Source: Anisus vortex
Lineage: Eukaryota > Mollusca > Gastropoda > Planorbidae
NCBI GenBank assembly: GCA_949126835.1
Contig: OX421495.1
Span: forward strand, 21,707,458-21,771,457
DNA: 64,000 bases
Reading direction: 5' to 3'
In this document: positions 35,400 to 46,143 of the stretch, piece by piece
Position numbering within the stretch: the stretch's first letter is position 1
Layout of the letters: each line of letters opens with the position of its first letter
Made by a program: the position numbers and the translations under genes
The notes under the pieces: model-generated
What the model was told of the DNA's origin: nothing
Database searches by the model: none
The model's input: the letters and a program-made list of their open reading frames with translations, nothing else

Positions 35400-35472
35400 C
35401 CCTTCCTGTACCGACCTACTTTCTATCTATGCTATATTCAGTCCCGCTATATACGCGCCGGGACTGTAAGGG
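35400..35472. mobile_element. 73-bp TTAA-flanked miniature element
   Basis: TTAA at 35396-35399 and 35473-35476 bracket inverted ends CCCTTCCTGTACCG and CCCTTACAGTCCCG (right end reverse complemented). The right half itself forms a perfect 8-bp hairpin CAGTCCCG / CGGGACTG. TTAA duplications with CCC ends are the signature of piggyBac-type insertion; assignment is inference. Confidence 0.5.
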
Positions 35473-35722
35473 TTAAGATTACAGTGATTCAAATACATAA
35501 TCTATCGATCTATTTTTCTATCCATCTAACAATTTGTCTGACTCTCTATCTTTATATCTATTTGCTTGACTATATGTCCGTATGCTTGTCTGTCTATCTA
35601 TCAGACAATTGCTCCATAGGAAACCTACTAGACGATTGTGGCGACCATTCAAGACTGACTCATCATTACATCATATTTAGTCTGATCTAATGTTCAGATG
35701 AATTGATGTACGCGTATTGAAT

Positions 35723-36331
35723 GACACTCGTACCGATGGACACTCGTACCGAGGGACACTCGTACCGAGGGACACTCGTACCGACGGACACTCGTACCGA
35801 CGGACACTCGTAACGACGAACACTCGTACCGACGGACACTCGTACCGACGGACACTCGTACCGACGGACACTCGTAACGACGGACACTCGTACCGACGGA
35901 CACTCGTACCGACGGACACTCGTAACGACGGACACTCGTACCGACGGACACTCGTAACGACGGACACTCGTACCGACGGACACTCGTACCGACGGACACT
36001 CGTACCGACGGACACTCGTACCGACGGACACTCGTACCGACGGACACTCGTACCGACGGACACTCGTACCGACGGACACTCGTACCGACGGACACTCGTA
36101 CCGACGGACACTCGTACCGACGGACACTCGTACCGACGGACACTCGTACCGACGGACACTCGTACCGACGGACACTCGTACCGACGGACCCTCGTACCGA
36201 CGGACACTCGTACCGACGGACACTCGTACCGACGGACACTCGTACCGACGGACACTCGTACCGACGGACCCTCGTAACGACGGACACTCGTAACGACGGA
36301 CACTCGTAACGACGGACACTCGTACCGACGG
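35723..36331 (+). repeat. 16-bp CpG-rich minisatellite, 38 copies
   Basis: Unit acactcgtaccgacgg with variants cgtaacgac and gacccctcg. The period is 16, so every frame cycles through the same 16-residue repeat. All three minus frames and one plus frame lack stops. These 186-255-codon frames are artefacts of the array. Confidence 0.97.
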
Positions 36332-36870
36332 AAACACGCTGTAAAAGAAAAGCATTATAAAAAAAAGTTTTTTTCTTGTTCTGAGCACAATAATTATAAT
36401 TTCCATCAAATTTGAAATGATTTTTGCATTCGGGAAATTCTAATATTTTAATTGTGCACACTCCATATGGATGAATAGAAGAATAATTTTCTTTTAATGA
36501 TTGGCATCTTAACCTTTAAAACAACTTTTAACATTTATTAAAAAAAATTTTTCTGGAAAAGACATTTGCTAAAAAAAGTATTTTTAATTAATTGTGTCAA
36601 CTTTGTTTAGAACCTTAGCTTACTGACAGGAACTCGTACAAATGAAATTTTTAAAACCATTAAAAAAAATATAAAAGTATTTTATATATACAAGAAATTT
36701 ACTGTAAACATAAATATATAATGACTTTGTCTTTCACAACTAGTAATGTATGTTGTATGATAGTCTTCGAGCTGGAGTTCAAAGAGTTATTCATGGCATT
36801 GTCTATTCGTTGGGGCTAGTGTTTTAAATCTATGACATCATTTCGTTTCATAAATAGACAACGTAGCCAA
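36332..36870. other. non-coding stretch
   Basis: AT-rich, nothing recognised. Confidence 0.4.
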
Positions 36871-37111
36871 ATACAGTAGCGTTCAATTACTGCCAAAAGT
36901 GAATGCCTATTCTCAGATCACACTATCACAGATACAGTAGCGTTCAATTACTGCCAAAAGTGAATGCCTATTCTCAGATCACACTATCACAGATACAGTA
37001 GCGTTCAATTACTGCCAAAAGTGAATGCCTATTCTCAGATCACACTATCACAGATACAGTAGCGTTCAATTACTGCCAAAAGTGAATGCCTATTCTCAGA
37101 TCACACTATCA
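36871..37111 (+). repeat. 61-bp tandem repeat, 4 copies
   Basis: Unit begins atacagtagcgttcaattac and ends cagatcacactatcacag; copies are practically identical. Confidence 0.95.
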
Positions 37112-37255
37112 GCCCTCAAACCTTTACAGACAATGGGTTTATTTACACATTAGATGGCCAGAAAATTTAAAACTAAATCCCGTGACAATCTGTGAGATTA
37201 AAGCAGACGACAAAAAACAACAACACAATTGGCAAGGGTTTTGAAAACTATCAGT

Positions 37256-37530
37256 GCCGGTGTGGGATGGAGATGGTAAACCTTGAGAACACCAGAGGAT
37301 AATGCAGCCAGGCAAGCACTAGACTGGAACCGCTATGTGGAGAGAACAGTAGGCAGATCAAGGCAGCTTTGGAGGAGGTAGATTGTCAGCGATGCCTATG
37401 CAGTTGCCCACAATGGAGTTGCCCGCTCTAGAAGTTGGATTATGATTCTATGCCCCAATGGGGGAACCCACATGATTAATACCCCAGTCAGAACCATAGG
37501 GATAGTGAAGCGGCTTTCACCAGCTCCAGT
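37256..37530 (+). pseudogene. non-LTR reverse transcriptase carboxy-terminal fragment
   Basis: One frame reads LRTPEDNAARQALDWN, then GRSRQLWRR, a stop, then AHNGVARSRSW and LCPNGGTH. This is the ordered end of RTE-like elements (LGHxLRMPxDxxxxxAL.W, GRxxxxWRR, W..l..LCP..G). Internal stops make it a relic. Confidence 0.65.
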
Positions 37531-37629
37531 TGGAATTCCAAAGGGATTGTGTGGCTAGCTCATTGGCTAACCGCCTTTACGTTTCCCAAGCTAATCAAAG
37601 CTGGATATTTTCAAAAACATTCTCTAGTG

Positions 37630-39209
37630 CATGGGTCAACAACCTTTAAACTTAATAGTGTGCCAAACTAGGATGTCTAAATAAATCAGCGTGCCAACAG
37701 CCTAAAAGTCAAGCTGCTCTGTTATACTTTTATTTTGATATTTTTATAAGACAATTAATCTAACTCCGTAGCAAGACCAAGGCCAAAAGCAAAATAAATC
37801 TTTAGAGAAAACTGTTAAAGCGTTTTATATTTAACAACAACAACAAAATAACTTGTTTTTGATTATCATCCTTTTTATTAGCATTTTATACAAAATTTTA
37901 TTACCAAACTTTGACATTTATGGTAACTATCTTGTAAACATTATCTTTTGGTTGTCGCGATACAGTTAAGGATCTATCACCTGTTATTATTTATTATAAT
38001 GTTTTGTTCTCAGTTTAACTGAGATTTGCATTCATTTGTTTGAGGTTACATTCCCATATAGGCAATAACCATTAACATTAATGCAAAATAGATACATGGT
38101 AATCATACAAACTGAGTAGCTAATGTAGTGTTCAGAAAATGTGGAAATAATTTTTAGTCATACAATATTTATATAATTTTCAACTACTTTTTACAGTTTG
38201 GACATTACAAAGTTGTACGTTTTAGGCCATTTAAATTTAGCTTTTTATAAAATAAAAAACATCAACTTAATATTAGAAATATTAGCGCAAATAAAACGGG
38301 CTAATTATCTCCCTTTAATTAAAATAAAGATTCTAAATTTTTATTGATGCCAAACAAGTTATGTTTTGTAATATAACAAATACTACTGACAAACTATTTT
38401 TTCTTTATTTAAGTCCACCATTATGGTATTCATTACAAGATTTAATTGTTAAAGGTATAAAATTAATTTACGTTAAACAGTTGAAATAAACTTATCCTGC
38501 ATTATTTGTTTGTCAATTTAACCGTAACGAGTTTTTCTTTTAAACATTAATAATTACAACAATTGCATAATAAAAGCTATTAAAAATGTACATATTTTAT
38601 TATTAAATAAAAACTAAATTTGTTTTAGAATTAGTTTTATTTATGATTAATGATAGAATATGAACATAAGAACTCTTTTAAATATAATTAGTCTGTGTCA
38701 ATTAATGAGCGCCTTGTCTTCGCTAATTTATAATGGCAGATAAATATTTAGTCATTTCTGAGTAGTGAAGTGTAAGTGATCTCTTTGAATACTTAACACT
38801 GCTTTCATGTTGGGTAAAGGTAAGGCGGTTGTGCATAGTATGCCGTGGCCGCAGAAACTGGTGAACGCTGCTTCATTGGACCTATGGATCAATTTTGTCC
38901 GACGGGTACTTTACTTTTACACAAAGTTCAATGTTTTGAAATTGATTTTACTCAAAATATATGCAAATCCATTCCAGTGGTCTAACAGTTCAAATGCTGT
39001 TTGACCTCGACCTTGTAAATGCGTTCAAATCAGTGAAATTTGTCTCGCTGTCATTCAGAAACATCGGCTTCAACAGTCAGTTTTCGAACCTTAAAATGTT
39101 TTTTTTCTATCATCAATTAAAATAACAGCTCTTGGAGATCTCTGACGTGCCATTGAAAATCGCTCAGCGTGCTAAGTTTGGCACCGGTCACTTAGGCTGC
39201 CGACCCCTG
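37630..39209 (+). mobile_element. hAT-like element, copy 4 (1.58 kb, with nested SINE)
   Basis: Ends CATGGGTCAACAACCT and GGCTGCCGACCCCTG. Flanks CTCTAGTG and CTCTAGTA match at 7 of 8 bases. It shares internal blocks with copies 3 and 5 ('gccaaacaagttatgttttg', 'aaaacgggctaattatctcc'). A family-A SINE fragment interrupts it at 38813-38925. No intact frame. Confidence 0.8.
38813..38925 (+). mobile_element. SINE family A fragment nested in hAT copy 4
   Basis: Reads 'gtgaacgctgcttcattgga', 'cctatggatcaattttgtcc' and 'gacgggtactttac', the family-A 3' body. The tRNA-like head is missing. Confidence 0.6.
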
Positions 39210-40379
39210 CTCTAGTACCTGAAGAAAAAATAACTGATCCTTAAACAGGATTCGAAACCGAGCACGCTGCCTCGAAAACCCCGTGTCCTTTAAATGAGAA
39301 TGTTGATCCTCAAAATAAATGTTAGTCCTCAGATAAAAATGTGTATCTCTGCCTTTATTGGTTATAAGGTTTCCATAGTAACGCATCTTGACTATTTGCT
39401 GTAACTGCATCAAAAGGGAAACATATGACGTTAATTAAAACTCCACATTCAGCTACAAAATTGTCATTCACTAGCTTGTATCTATTACATAATAAACACA
39501 GTTTGGTATAAAATAGACTTAAAAAAACCCACATAAACCGACAAATCCCTAGACACTGGACTATAAATATAGTCTAGTTATCTTCTTTTGAACTTTGAGA
39601 TTAAATCTTTTACACCCCCCGCCCTTTTGCTTTCCCAAGAGATTTTTTAAATGGGAAAAAAATTGACGAAGAATCGGAAATGGAATACTTTGAAAATGTT
39701 GAATGTCGAATGATAGAGTTAGAGTTAGAGAGATGTATTATCTATAGTTCATCTGTAATCTACACGAGTGAAGTTTATAGTTTATGTTTAGAATAAATCA
39801 TGTACTTGGTCATCTAGCCCAAGATTAGGCCTTGGCCTACTTTACTTTATCGTGTTAGCAAGTTGGTATGTATAATGTATGTTTTTATATGTAGGGCCTG
39901 CTCAAGGGGGTCAGCGACAAAGGTTATGTTGGCAGGGGATGGGGGATTGGTAGGATTAGGGAGTAGAATTCAAACTTTAATTCTTTAGACGTGAACTAGT
40001 GATTTCATGAACTAAATATTCCAGTTTCGAGATATTTATTTAAGTCTGTGTTCACAAAGCGTCGGGTTCGAATTTGTCAGAAAATTAAAAGATCTACATT
40101 GACGTACCACGTATAAGGGCCTATATTTGCGTTCAATGAACAATTACATTCAAAAGCCAATCAGATGCATTGAACAGTGTTGTATATGTATGTATGTAGC
40201 AAAATAAGAAATGGAAAGAAAATACTTTTACCGATGCATGTCTCCATGTTTTAAGTTTGAAATATGAAATCTGTCCTGTGCCTTGACACGTGATAAGTAA
40301 GGAAGTTAACTTGCTTTAAAAATTAAATGTGCTATAATCCTACTATTGCTAACGTTGTTGCGATGGGCGCTAACTACCT
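39210..40379. other. non-coding stretch
   Basis: A degraded tRNA-like B box (minus, 'ggtttcgaatcctg' near 39245-39258) suggests a SINE remnant. Otherwise nothing is recognised. Confidence 0.35.
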
Positions 40380-40790
40380 CCGAAGACCTTACTTCCTGTG
40401 TGCGCCTACACTACACGGCGCACACAACCGTCTCTCCAACACGGCATTCTTGTTTTTCTGTAACATAATATTCTAAAACTTCATAGGTCAGTTTGTATGT
40501 GGGGGGGGGGGGGGAGCAAGTGTATGTTCGCGTATTTGTTTTATGTGTATGCGTGTGTGTGAGTAAAAAGTAAAGGGGTGTGTGAGGAGGTATGGGGAGG
40601 AAAGAATGACAAATGGCCGTCGCACCTGTCCCCATAACAACGCCCCAGAAAGCCGACACCTCTGATTTAGGTCAGCTCACGAGTTACCGCGCCACGCTTC
40701 TGTCCCGTTCTTCTAGCTCACGAGGAAACACGAGAGCGGCTTTACTCCCCGCGTGCCTGTATGAACGAATGTTGCCAGAAAAAAAGAAAG
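40380..40790. other. GC-richer island with a 68-codon frame
   Basis: CpG-containing block unlike its AT-rich flanks. On plus, 40613-40819 opens MAVAPVPITTPQKADTSD and ends in a lysine-rich tract; on minus there is a CA/GT repeat. It could be a promoter or a first exon. No strong donor is visible, so no gene is claimed. Confidence 0.25.
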
Positions 40791-41164
40791 AAAACGGGAA
40801 GAAAAAACTGTTTCCCTAGAAGAGAAAGAAGGGAAAGAAGAGAAAGAAGAGTGGTCATAAATCTCATGGTGTTTTACTGCGTCAGGAAAGAAAGACTGTA
40901 AATCTTTTCTCTCTCTCTCTTTGTGTCTTTCTCTCCTTCAACTTCAATCTTTCAGTATTTTTCTGTTGACATGTAAATCACAAGTGAAAGTTTTAAAAAC
41001 TTATGTCAAAACAAAACCGAAAAAAACAACAACAAAAACAACAAACCAAAATGGAATTTCCCCGTTTTTCTACAATGACACACACCTATCTAAACTAGGC
41101 ACCCTAGGGCGTTTCTGGTTTTTCCATTCAAACGTCTCCTACACCGTAGATGGAAAAATCCAGT

Positions 41165-41405
41165 AAAAATCTGCCCAGGTAAAAAATACTGACCTCCTAA
41201 ATTAGTAGCATCTGACCAGGTAACAATACTGACTTTAAGACTAGTGAAATCTGCCCAGGTAAAAATACTATTTAAATTAGTGAAATCTGACCAGGTAAAA
41301 ATACTGACTTTAAGACTAGTGAAATCTGCCCAGGTAAAAATACTATTTAAATTAGTGAAATCTGGCCATGTAACAATACTGACTTTAAAACTTGTGAAAT
41401 CTGAC
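41165..41405 (+). repeat. 33/39-bp alternating minisatellite, about 7 units
   Basis: Units 'gaaatctgaccaggtaaaaa' + 'tactgactttaagactagt' alternate with shorter units ending 'tactatttaaattagt'. Confidence 0.85.
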
Positions 41406-41660
41406 CATCAAGTCCTCTTAGCTAATAATTCTAATTTTATCGCATGCAGCCTTTTCAAACATAATCTCCCGGTTGGGTCACATAAAGAGGGACGAAATAT
41501 TAAAAAAAAAATTGCCCTTATTTAAAGGTGGACTTTTAAGTTTAAGTAGTAAAAAAATTACGGAAAGGTAAAGTTACTATTTGTAATTTTTTTTCTTTAT
41601 CTAGACAGAAAGATACTTAACCTCAGGTTTCCTCCATGTCCCAGCATTGGATTGACTTAA

Positions 41661-41795
41661 CGTTTACAGACTATAGCGTCTAGATAGAAGATTATTACGT
41701 CCAGTAAGCCCAAAACTCCTGCAGGGCGGCAGGGCTAGAACCCTGGGCCGTTTGGTTGACAGTCCCATGTACTAGCCGCAGGACCAGCCTGCGTC
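41661..41795 (-). mobile_element. SINE family B, copy 3
   Basis: The minus strand has GGTCCTGCGGCTAGTACATG, GGGACTGTCAACCAAACGGC and GGGTTCTAGCCCTGCC, parallel to the copies at 19.8 and 32.4 kb. Confidence 0.65.
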
Positions 41796-41980
41796 ACATG
41801 TTGGATGATGGGTTCTTTAGCTAATTCATGGATAATATTTTGGTTTGGGCAAGTAACGTATAGCTTGGTTCCATATGGCCCGCGCATGCAACTGAGCACT
41901 ATAAGACAAGGTAATCGCCCAGAAACAAATAAATGAGTTCATAAAGAAAAAGAGAAATAAATAGTAAGGTGATTTATAAC

Positions 41981-42142
41981 AAAAGGGTCAAACTCAAGGC
42001 CCGTGGACCACATGTGACCCGATTACAACATCCATTCCCGCGAGAATTTAAAAAAACAAGACAACAATGTTTATCCAGTTCTACCAACCACTACCTGTTA
42101 TGTGCGTGCTGGCCCGGAGTACATTTGAGCTTGACGCCCCTA
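41981..42142. mobile_element. second hAT-like MITE family, copy 2
   Basis: Left AAAAGGGTCAAACTCAAGG and reverse-complemented right GTAGGGGCGTCAAGCTCAAA are imperfect inverted repeats. Flanks TTTATAAC and TTTACAAG agree at 6 of 8 bases. Confidence 0.45.
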
Positions 42143-43587
42143 CTTTACAAGACCATAGTATTAGAACTTTTATTGAACACGGCATATTAGCGGTTTGTGG
42201 AACCTACAGGTGGTCGCCTAACTCATGCTACATAGTATCAGCAGTATTTCAATTCAAAAGGCAACATATTGCCGAACAGGTATAAAAAGAAACAACAACA
42301 CGACAACAACAACACACTCACAATAACAAAACATCAAAAGTTGTGAAATGTTAAAAATCAGGTGACTAATGATATTTACAGCGGACATTTTTGTCACGTG
42401 ACCTTTTGTACAATCACTAACCTTCATATTATGTGAACTCACGCGTTTCACGGTGTAAAGCAAACACACAGTTTAAACCTCATCCTAAGATGGAAAGCTA
42501 CCAAGTCATAGACGCAGGCAGGCAGGCAGGCAGGCAGGCCGTCCACCTCAGCGCAAGCACGCACACACAAATAAAATGGGGCGGATGAGACGAGGGTTTT
42601 TTCATTAGCTTAATGAGGCCAGCTCATCAATACGTCATAACGACTTGTTCTTTCACCTGTCAATACCGGCCTCGCCAGAGCTCGCGTGCTCACTAACGAG
42701 GACTTCGTGACGTCACTAAAAGGAAAATTAACTCTACCTTACTAGAGTTACAATAATTATCGCCCTTGAAATTCCCTTCTCCCTACCCCCTTTTCTTTTC
42801 ATGTTAATATCACACCCTTTTAAAGGAGATTTCTAGTTTCTAGTAGGTACGTTTTTTTAATGGAGGATAAGTTTATTAAGATGGCTTAAGACAAATATGA
42901 AGACACAATTAGATTTTAGTCATGGGCTAAGATAAGTTAAATATTACGCTACTATAAACGTGAAATATTGAAGTTCGATAGTTCTGTCTGTCTCTCTGTC
43001 TGTCTCTCTGTCTGTCTCTCTAACCTTCACTGTCTCATGGGCATTCTCTGTGTCTCTCACTCTTTTACGCTCGATTCGTCCAAAGACAAAACACTCACAC
43101 ACGTAGACACAGACAGACACACACACACACGCACACTCGTGGACTATGGCTCAACTGTTGATGAAATTAAATAGGCAACATTGTTAAGCGTGCGATGAAA
43201 ACTCGAGCCTTCTAACGAGGTTTTTGTTCGTCGTTTTTTGATGGAATCTCCAGGCATATAAAAAAAAAAAGCAGTTCTACCCTAGGTTGTTTTTTTTCTC
43301 TTCTTTTACTGGCTTTGAAAAGCCGATGCCTGATACCGACAAGAGCTTAAGCACAACGGAGTATTAAAAGAAAATCAATGCCTTGTGAACTAGCTCTTTA
43401 AACCTGGTCCTGTATATAGAGCTAGTCTATATGTGTATAAAGGATATTGCTATCAAGTCTTATAATTTTACTAGAGGGATGTACAAAGATAATAGTATAT
43501 AATCTATATGTAAATAGTTTTGACGTTGTGGCATAGCATGCGTTTGATTGGCCATTAAAAAGTTGATTTGATGTTGAATCGAATTCT
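42143..43587. other. non-coding stretch with microsatellites
   Basis: (GCAG)n at 42514-42539, (CTGT)n near 42983-43020 and CA tracts near 43090-43132. A TGACGTCA palindrome lies near 42708. No gene recognised. Confidence 0.4.
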
Positions 43588-44479
43588 GAATTCGTGTTGT
43601 CTGTATGCGTAGTTTTGAATTGGTTGTCTGTATGTGTAGTTTTGAATTGGTTGTCTGTATGTATAGTTTTGAATTGGTTGTCTGTATGTGTAGTTTTGAA
43701 TTTGATGTTTGTATGTGTAGTTTTGAATTGGTTGTCTGTCTGTGTAGTTTTCAATTGGTTGTCTGTATGTGTAGTTTTGAATTTGATGTTTGTATGTGTA
43801 GTTTTGAATTGGTTGTCTGTCTGTGTAGTTTTCAATTGGTTGTCTGTATGTGTAGTTATGAATGGGTTGTCTGTATGTGTAGTTTTGAATTTGTTGTTTG
43901 TATGTGTAGTTTTCAATTGGTTGTCTGTATGTGTAGTTTTGAATTGGTTGTCTGTATGTGAAGTTTTGAATTGGTTGTCTGTATGTGTAGTTTTGAATTG
44001 GTTGTCTGTAGGTGTAGTTTTGAATTGGTTGTCTGTATGTGCAGCTATGAATGGGTTGTCTGTATGTGTAGTTTTGAATGTGTTGTCTGTATGTGTAGTT
44101 TTGAATGTGTTGTCTGTATGTTAAGCTTACAATTCGTTGTCTGTATGTGTAGTTTTCAATTGGTTGTCTATATGTGTAGTTTTCAATTGGTTGTCTGTAT
44201 GTGTAGTTTTCAATTGGTTGTCTGTATGTGTAGTTTTCAATTGGTTGTCTGTATGTTTAGTTTTCAATTGGTTGTTTATATGTTTAGTTTTCAATTGGTT
44301 GTCTGTATGTGTAGTTTTCAATTGGTTGTCTGTATGTGTAGTTTTTTAATTGGTTGTCTGTATGTGTAGTTTTGAATTGGTTGTCTGTATGTGTAGTTTT
44401 CAATTGGTTGTCTGTATGTGTAGTTTTCAATTGGTTGTCTGTATGTGTAGTTTTCAATTGGTTGTCTCTGTGTGTCGTT
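43588..44479 (+). repeat. 27-bp minisatellite, about 33 copies
   Basis: Unit tggttgtctgtatgtgtagt + tttgaat (or tttcaat). The 27-base period preserves frame, so long Cys/Val/Leu frames appear on plus and Thr/His/Asn frames on minus. They reflect the array, and no start or splice context supports translation. Confidence 0.97.
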
Positions 44480-46143
44480 TGGGTATCATACAGAGACAGC
44501 TAGGAAAGTGTTAGACATACCGCTAGTGCTGACTAAATTGACGCCTGAATTACTGATTAGCTGGCTGGCTAAATAAGCAGCATTGGCCACTCACGCCCCA
44601 GATGCCAAAAGGAGGATAGGCGCCAACCTGATACTAACTTCTCCTCTACGTACGTTAACTTACTAATAAAAAAAATAACATTTTTAATAGGCGCCAATTT
44701 CGATACCCTCACCAGGCGCTAGGTTCCATAGTTACGCCACTAAACGAAATAATAGCAATGTAAGATCGTATGACATAATAACAAAAAAAATTATTGTTTT
44801 CTTGATACTTATCTATTTCAACAGCTTCGACTTTATGGCAGTATACGTAATGCAGTTTGAAATACATATATCCAAGCAAACAGCAAATGACACATGTCCC
44901 TTTAATGACATCTCTCTCTTTCTCCATCTAAGGACATCTTTATTATGATGACTAACAGCCGTATGATCTTTTGTGTGAGTGTGTGAGTGTGTGTGTCCAT
45001 TAATGATATGCCTGAATTAATCAAGCGATGTTTGCTTTGTTTCAAAGCCATGTTAATCGAGATTAAGAAAAAGAAATAAAAACTCTTTCTTTCAATTCAG
45101 AACAAGTGACAGAGAGAATAGAGAATGAACGAGGAAGTTAGAGAAAGGGGAGGGAGAGATGGAGAAATAAAGCGGGAAAAAAAGAGCGGATGCACACAGA
45201 ACAAAATAAAATGTAAAGATAAAAAATGCATTAAAAAAAATTCTTTCGTAGCGTCTAATGCAAGGTCTAATGATGGGCGGGGCTTTGACATAATTTTCCC
45301 AGGTCTATGACATAATGACAACTAGCTGTCAGTGCTGACATGCTGACGGTTATTGCTCCTGACAACATGACACATAAAAAAAAAAACAGGAATCGCTCAG
45401 AGCCAGACAAAAACTGGTATGATGTGGGCGAGAGAGGGGGAGGGGGATGGGAGAAGAGAAATACAGAACATTTTATTTTTTTGTTTTTCCTAGTCAGAGC
45501 CCCTCAGGTCACCCCCTCTCCCGCCCCTGCCTGTAAATCCCTCATTCCAAGATATTTCACTCCCATTACCAGCATTGCTACTTGCACTCATACTTCTGTG
45601 CGTGCGTGTGTGTGAGTGTAGTTGTGCAGTGTGGGGTGTGTGTTGTGTGTGGGAGGGAAGAGGGTGGAGTAAATGGAGGGGGGGGGGTGAACCCAGTGAA
45701 GATGTGAAAGCAATAGTTCGTTCGTGCGCCGAAGTTCAGCACTATTAATCTTTAAAAGCGATCCTCCCTCCCCCCCCCCCCCCCCCGCCACCCTCGCCAT
45801 CTGCAATTCTTTAATTGTGATTACTTTTGGCAACAGTCGTGTACTTGTGTTTTTCTACATAGATCTATGTGTGTGTTTTTTGTTTTGTGTTTATGGAAGG
45901 GGTTGGCTGTAGAGAGGGCCATGCAGGGTGAGTATTGGCGGCGAAATCAAACGTGTAGTCAAGATCCGCTTTAATGCAGGAATGCGGAATAGCCATCAGA
46001 AAACTCGATTATTAAAATTACTTCAATTATTATATTCAACAAGTTTTTTTTTCTTTCTTAACATTTCTAGTGTTTCATAATCGCGAGTTAAGTATCCCGT
46101 GGGACCCCTCAGAGCTGTGTAGACTCAGCGATACCCTCTAGAT
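44480..46143. other. non-coding stretch with G- and C-runs
   Basis: Contains a 16-base C-run near 45771-45786, a GGGCGGGGC motif near 45277 and a short family-A SINE scrap near 46110-46140. Small frames are low complexity. Confidence 0.35.

Noticed and set aside
35687..36461. Long frames (186-255 codons) on both strands over 35.7-36.4 kb
   Set aside because: All are translations of the 16-bp array; three minus frames are open at once because the period is not a multiple of three.
40411..40659. 82-codon minus-strand frame
   Set aside because: It crosses a G-run and a CA repeat; composition is low complexity.
43422..44369. Cys/Val-rich and Thr/His-rich frames of 64-176 codons
   Set aside because: They are the 27-bp minisatellite read in different frames; no start context, splice site or unique sequence supports a gene.
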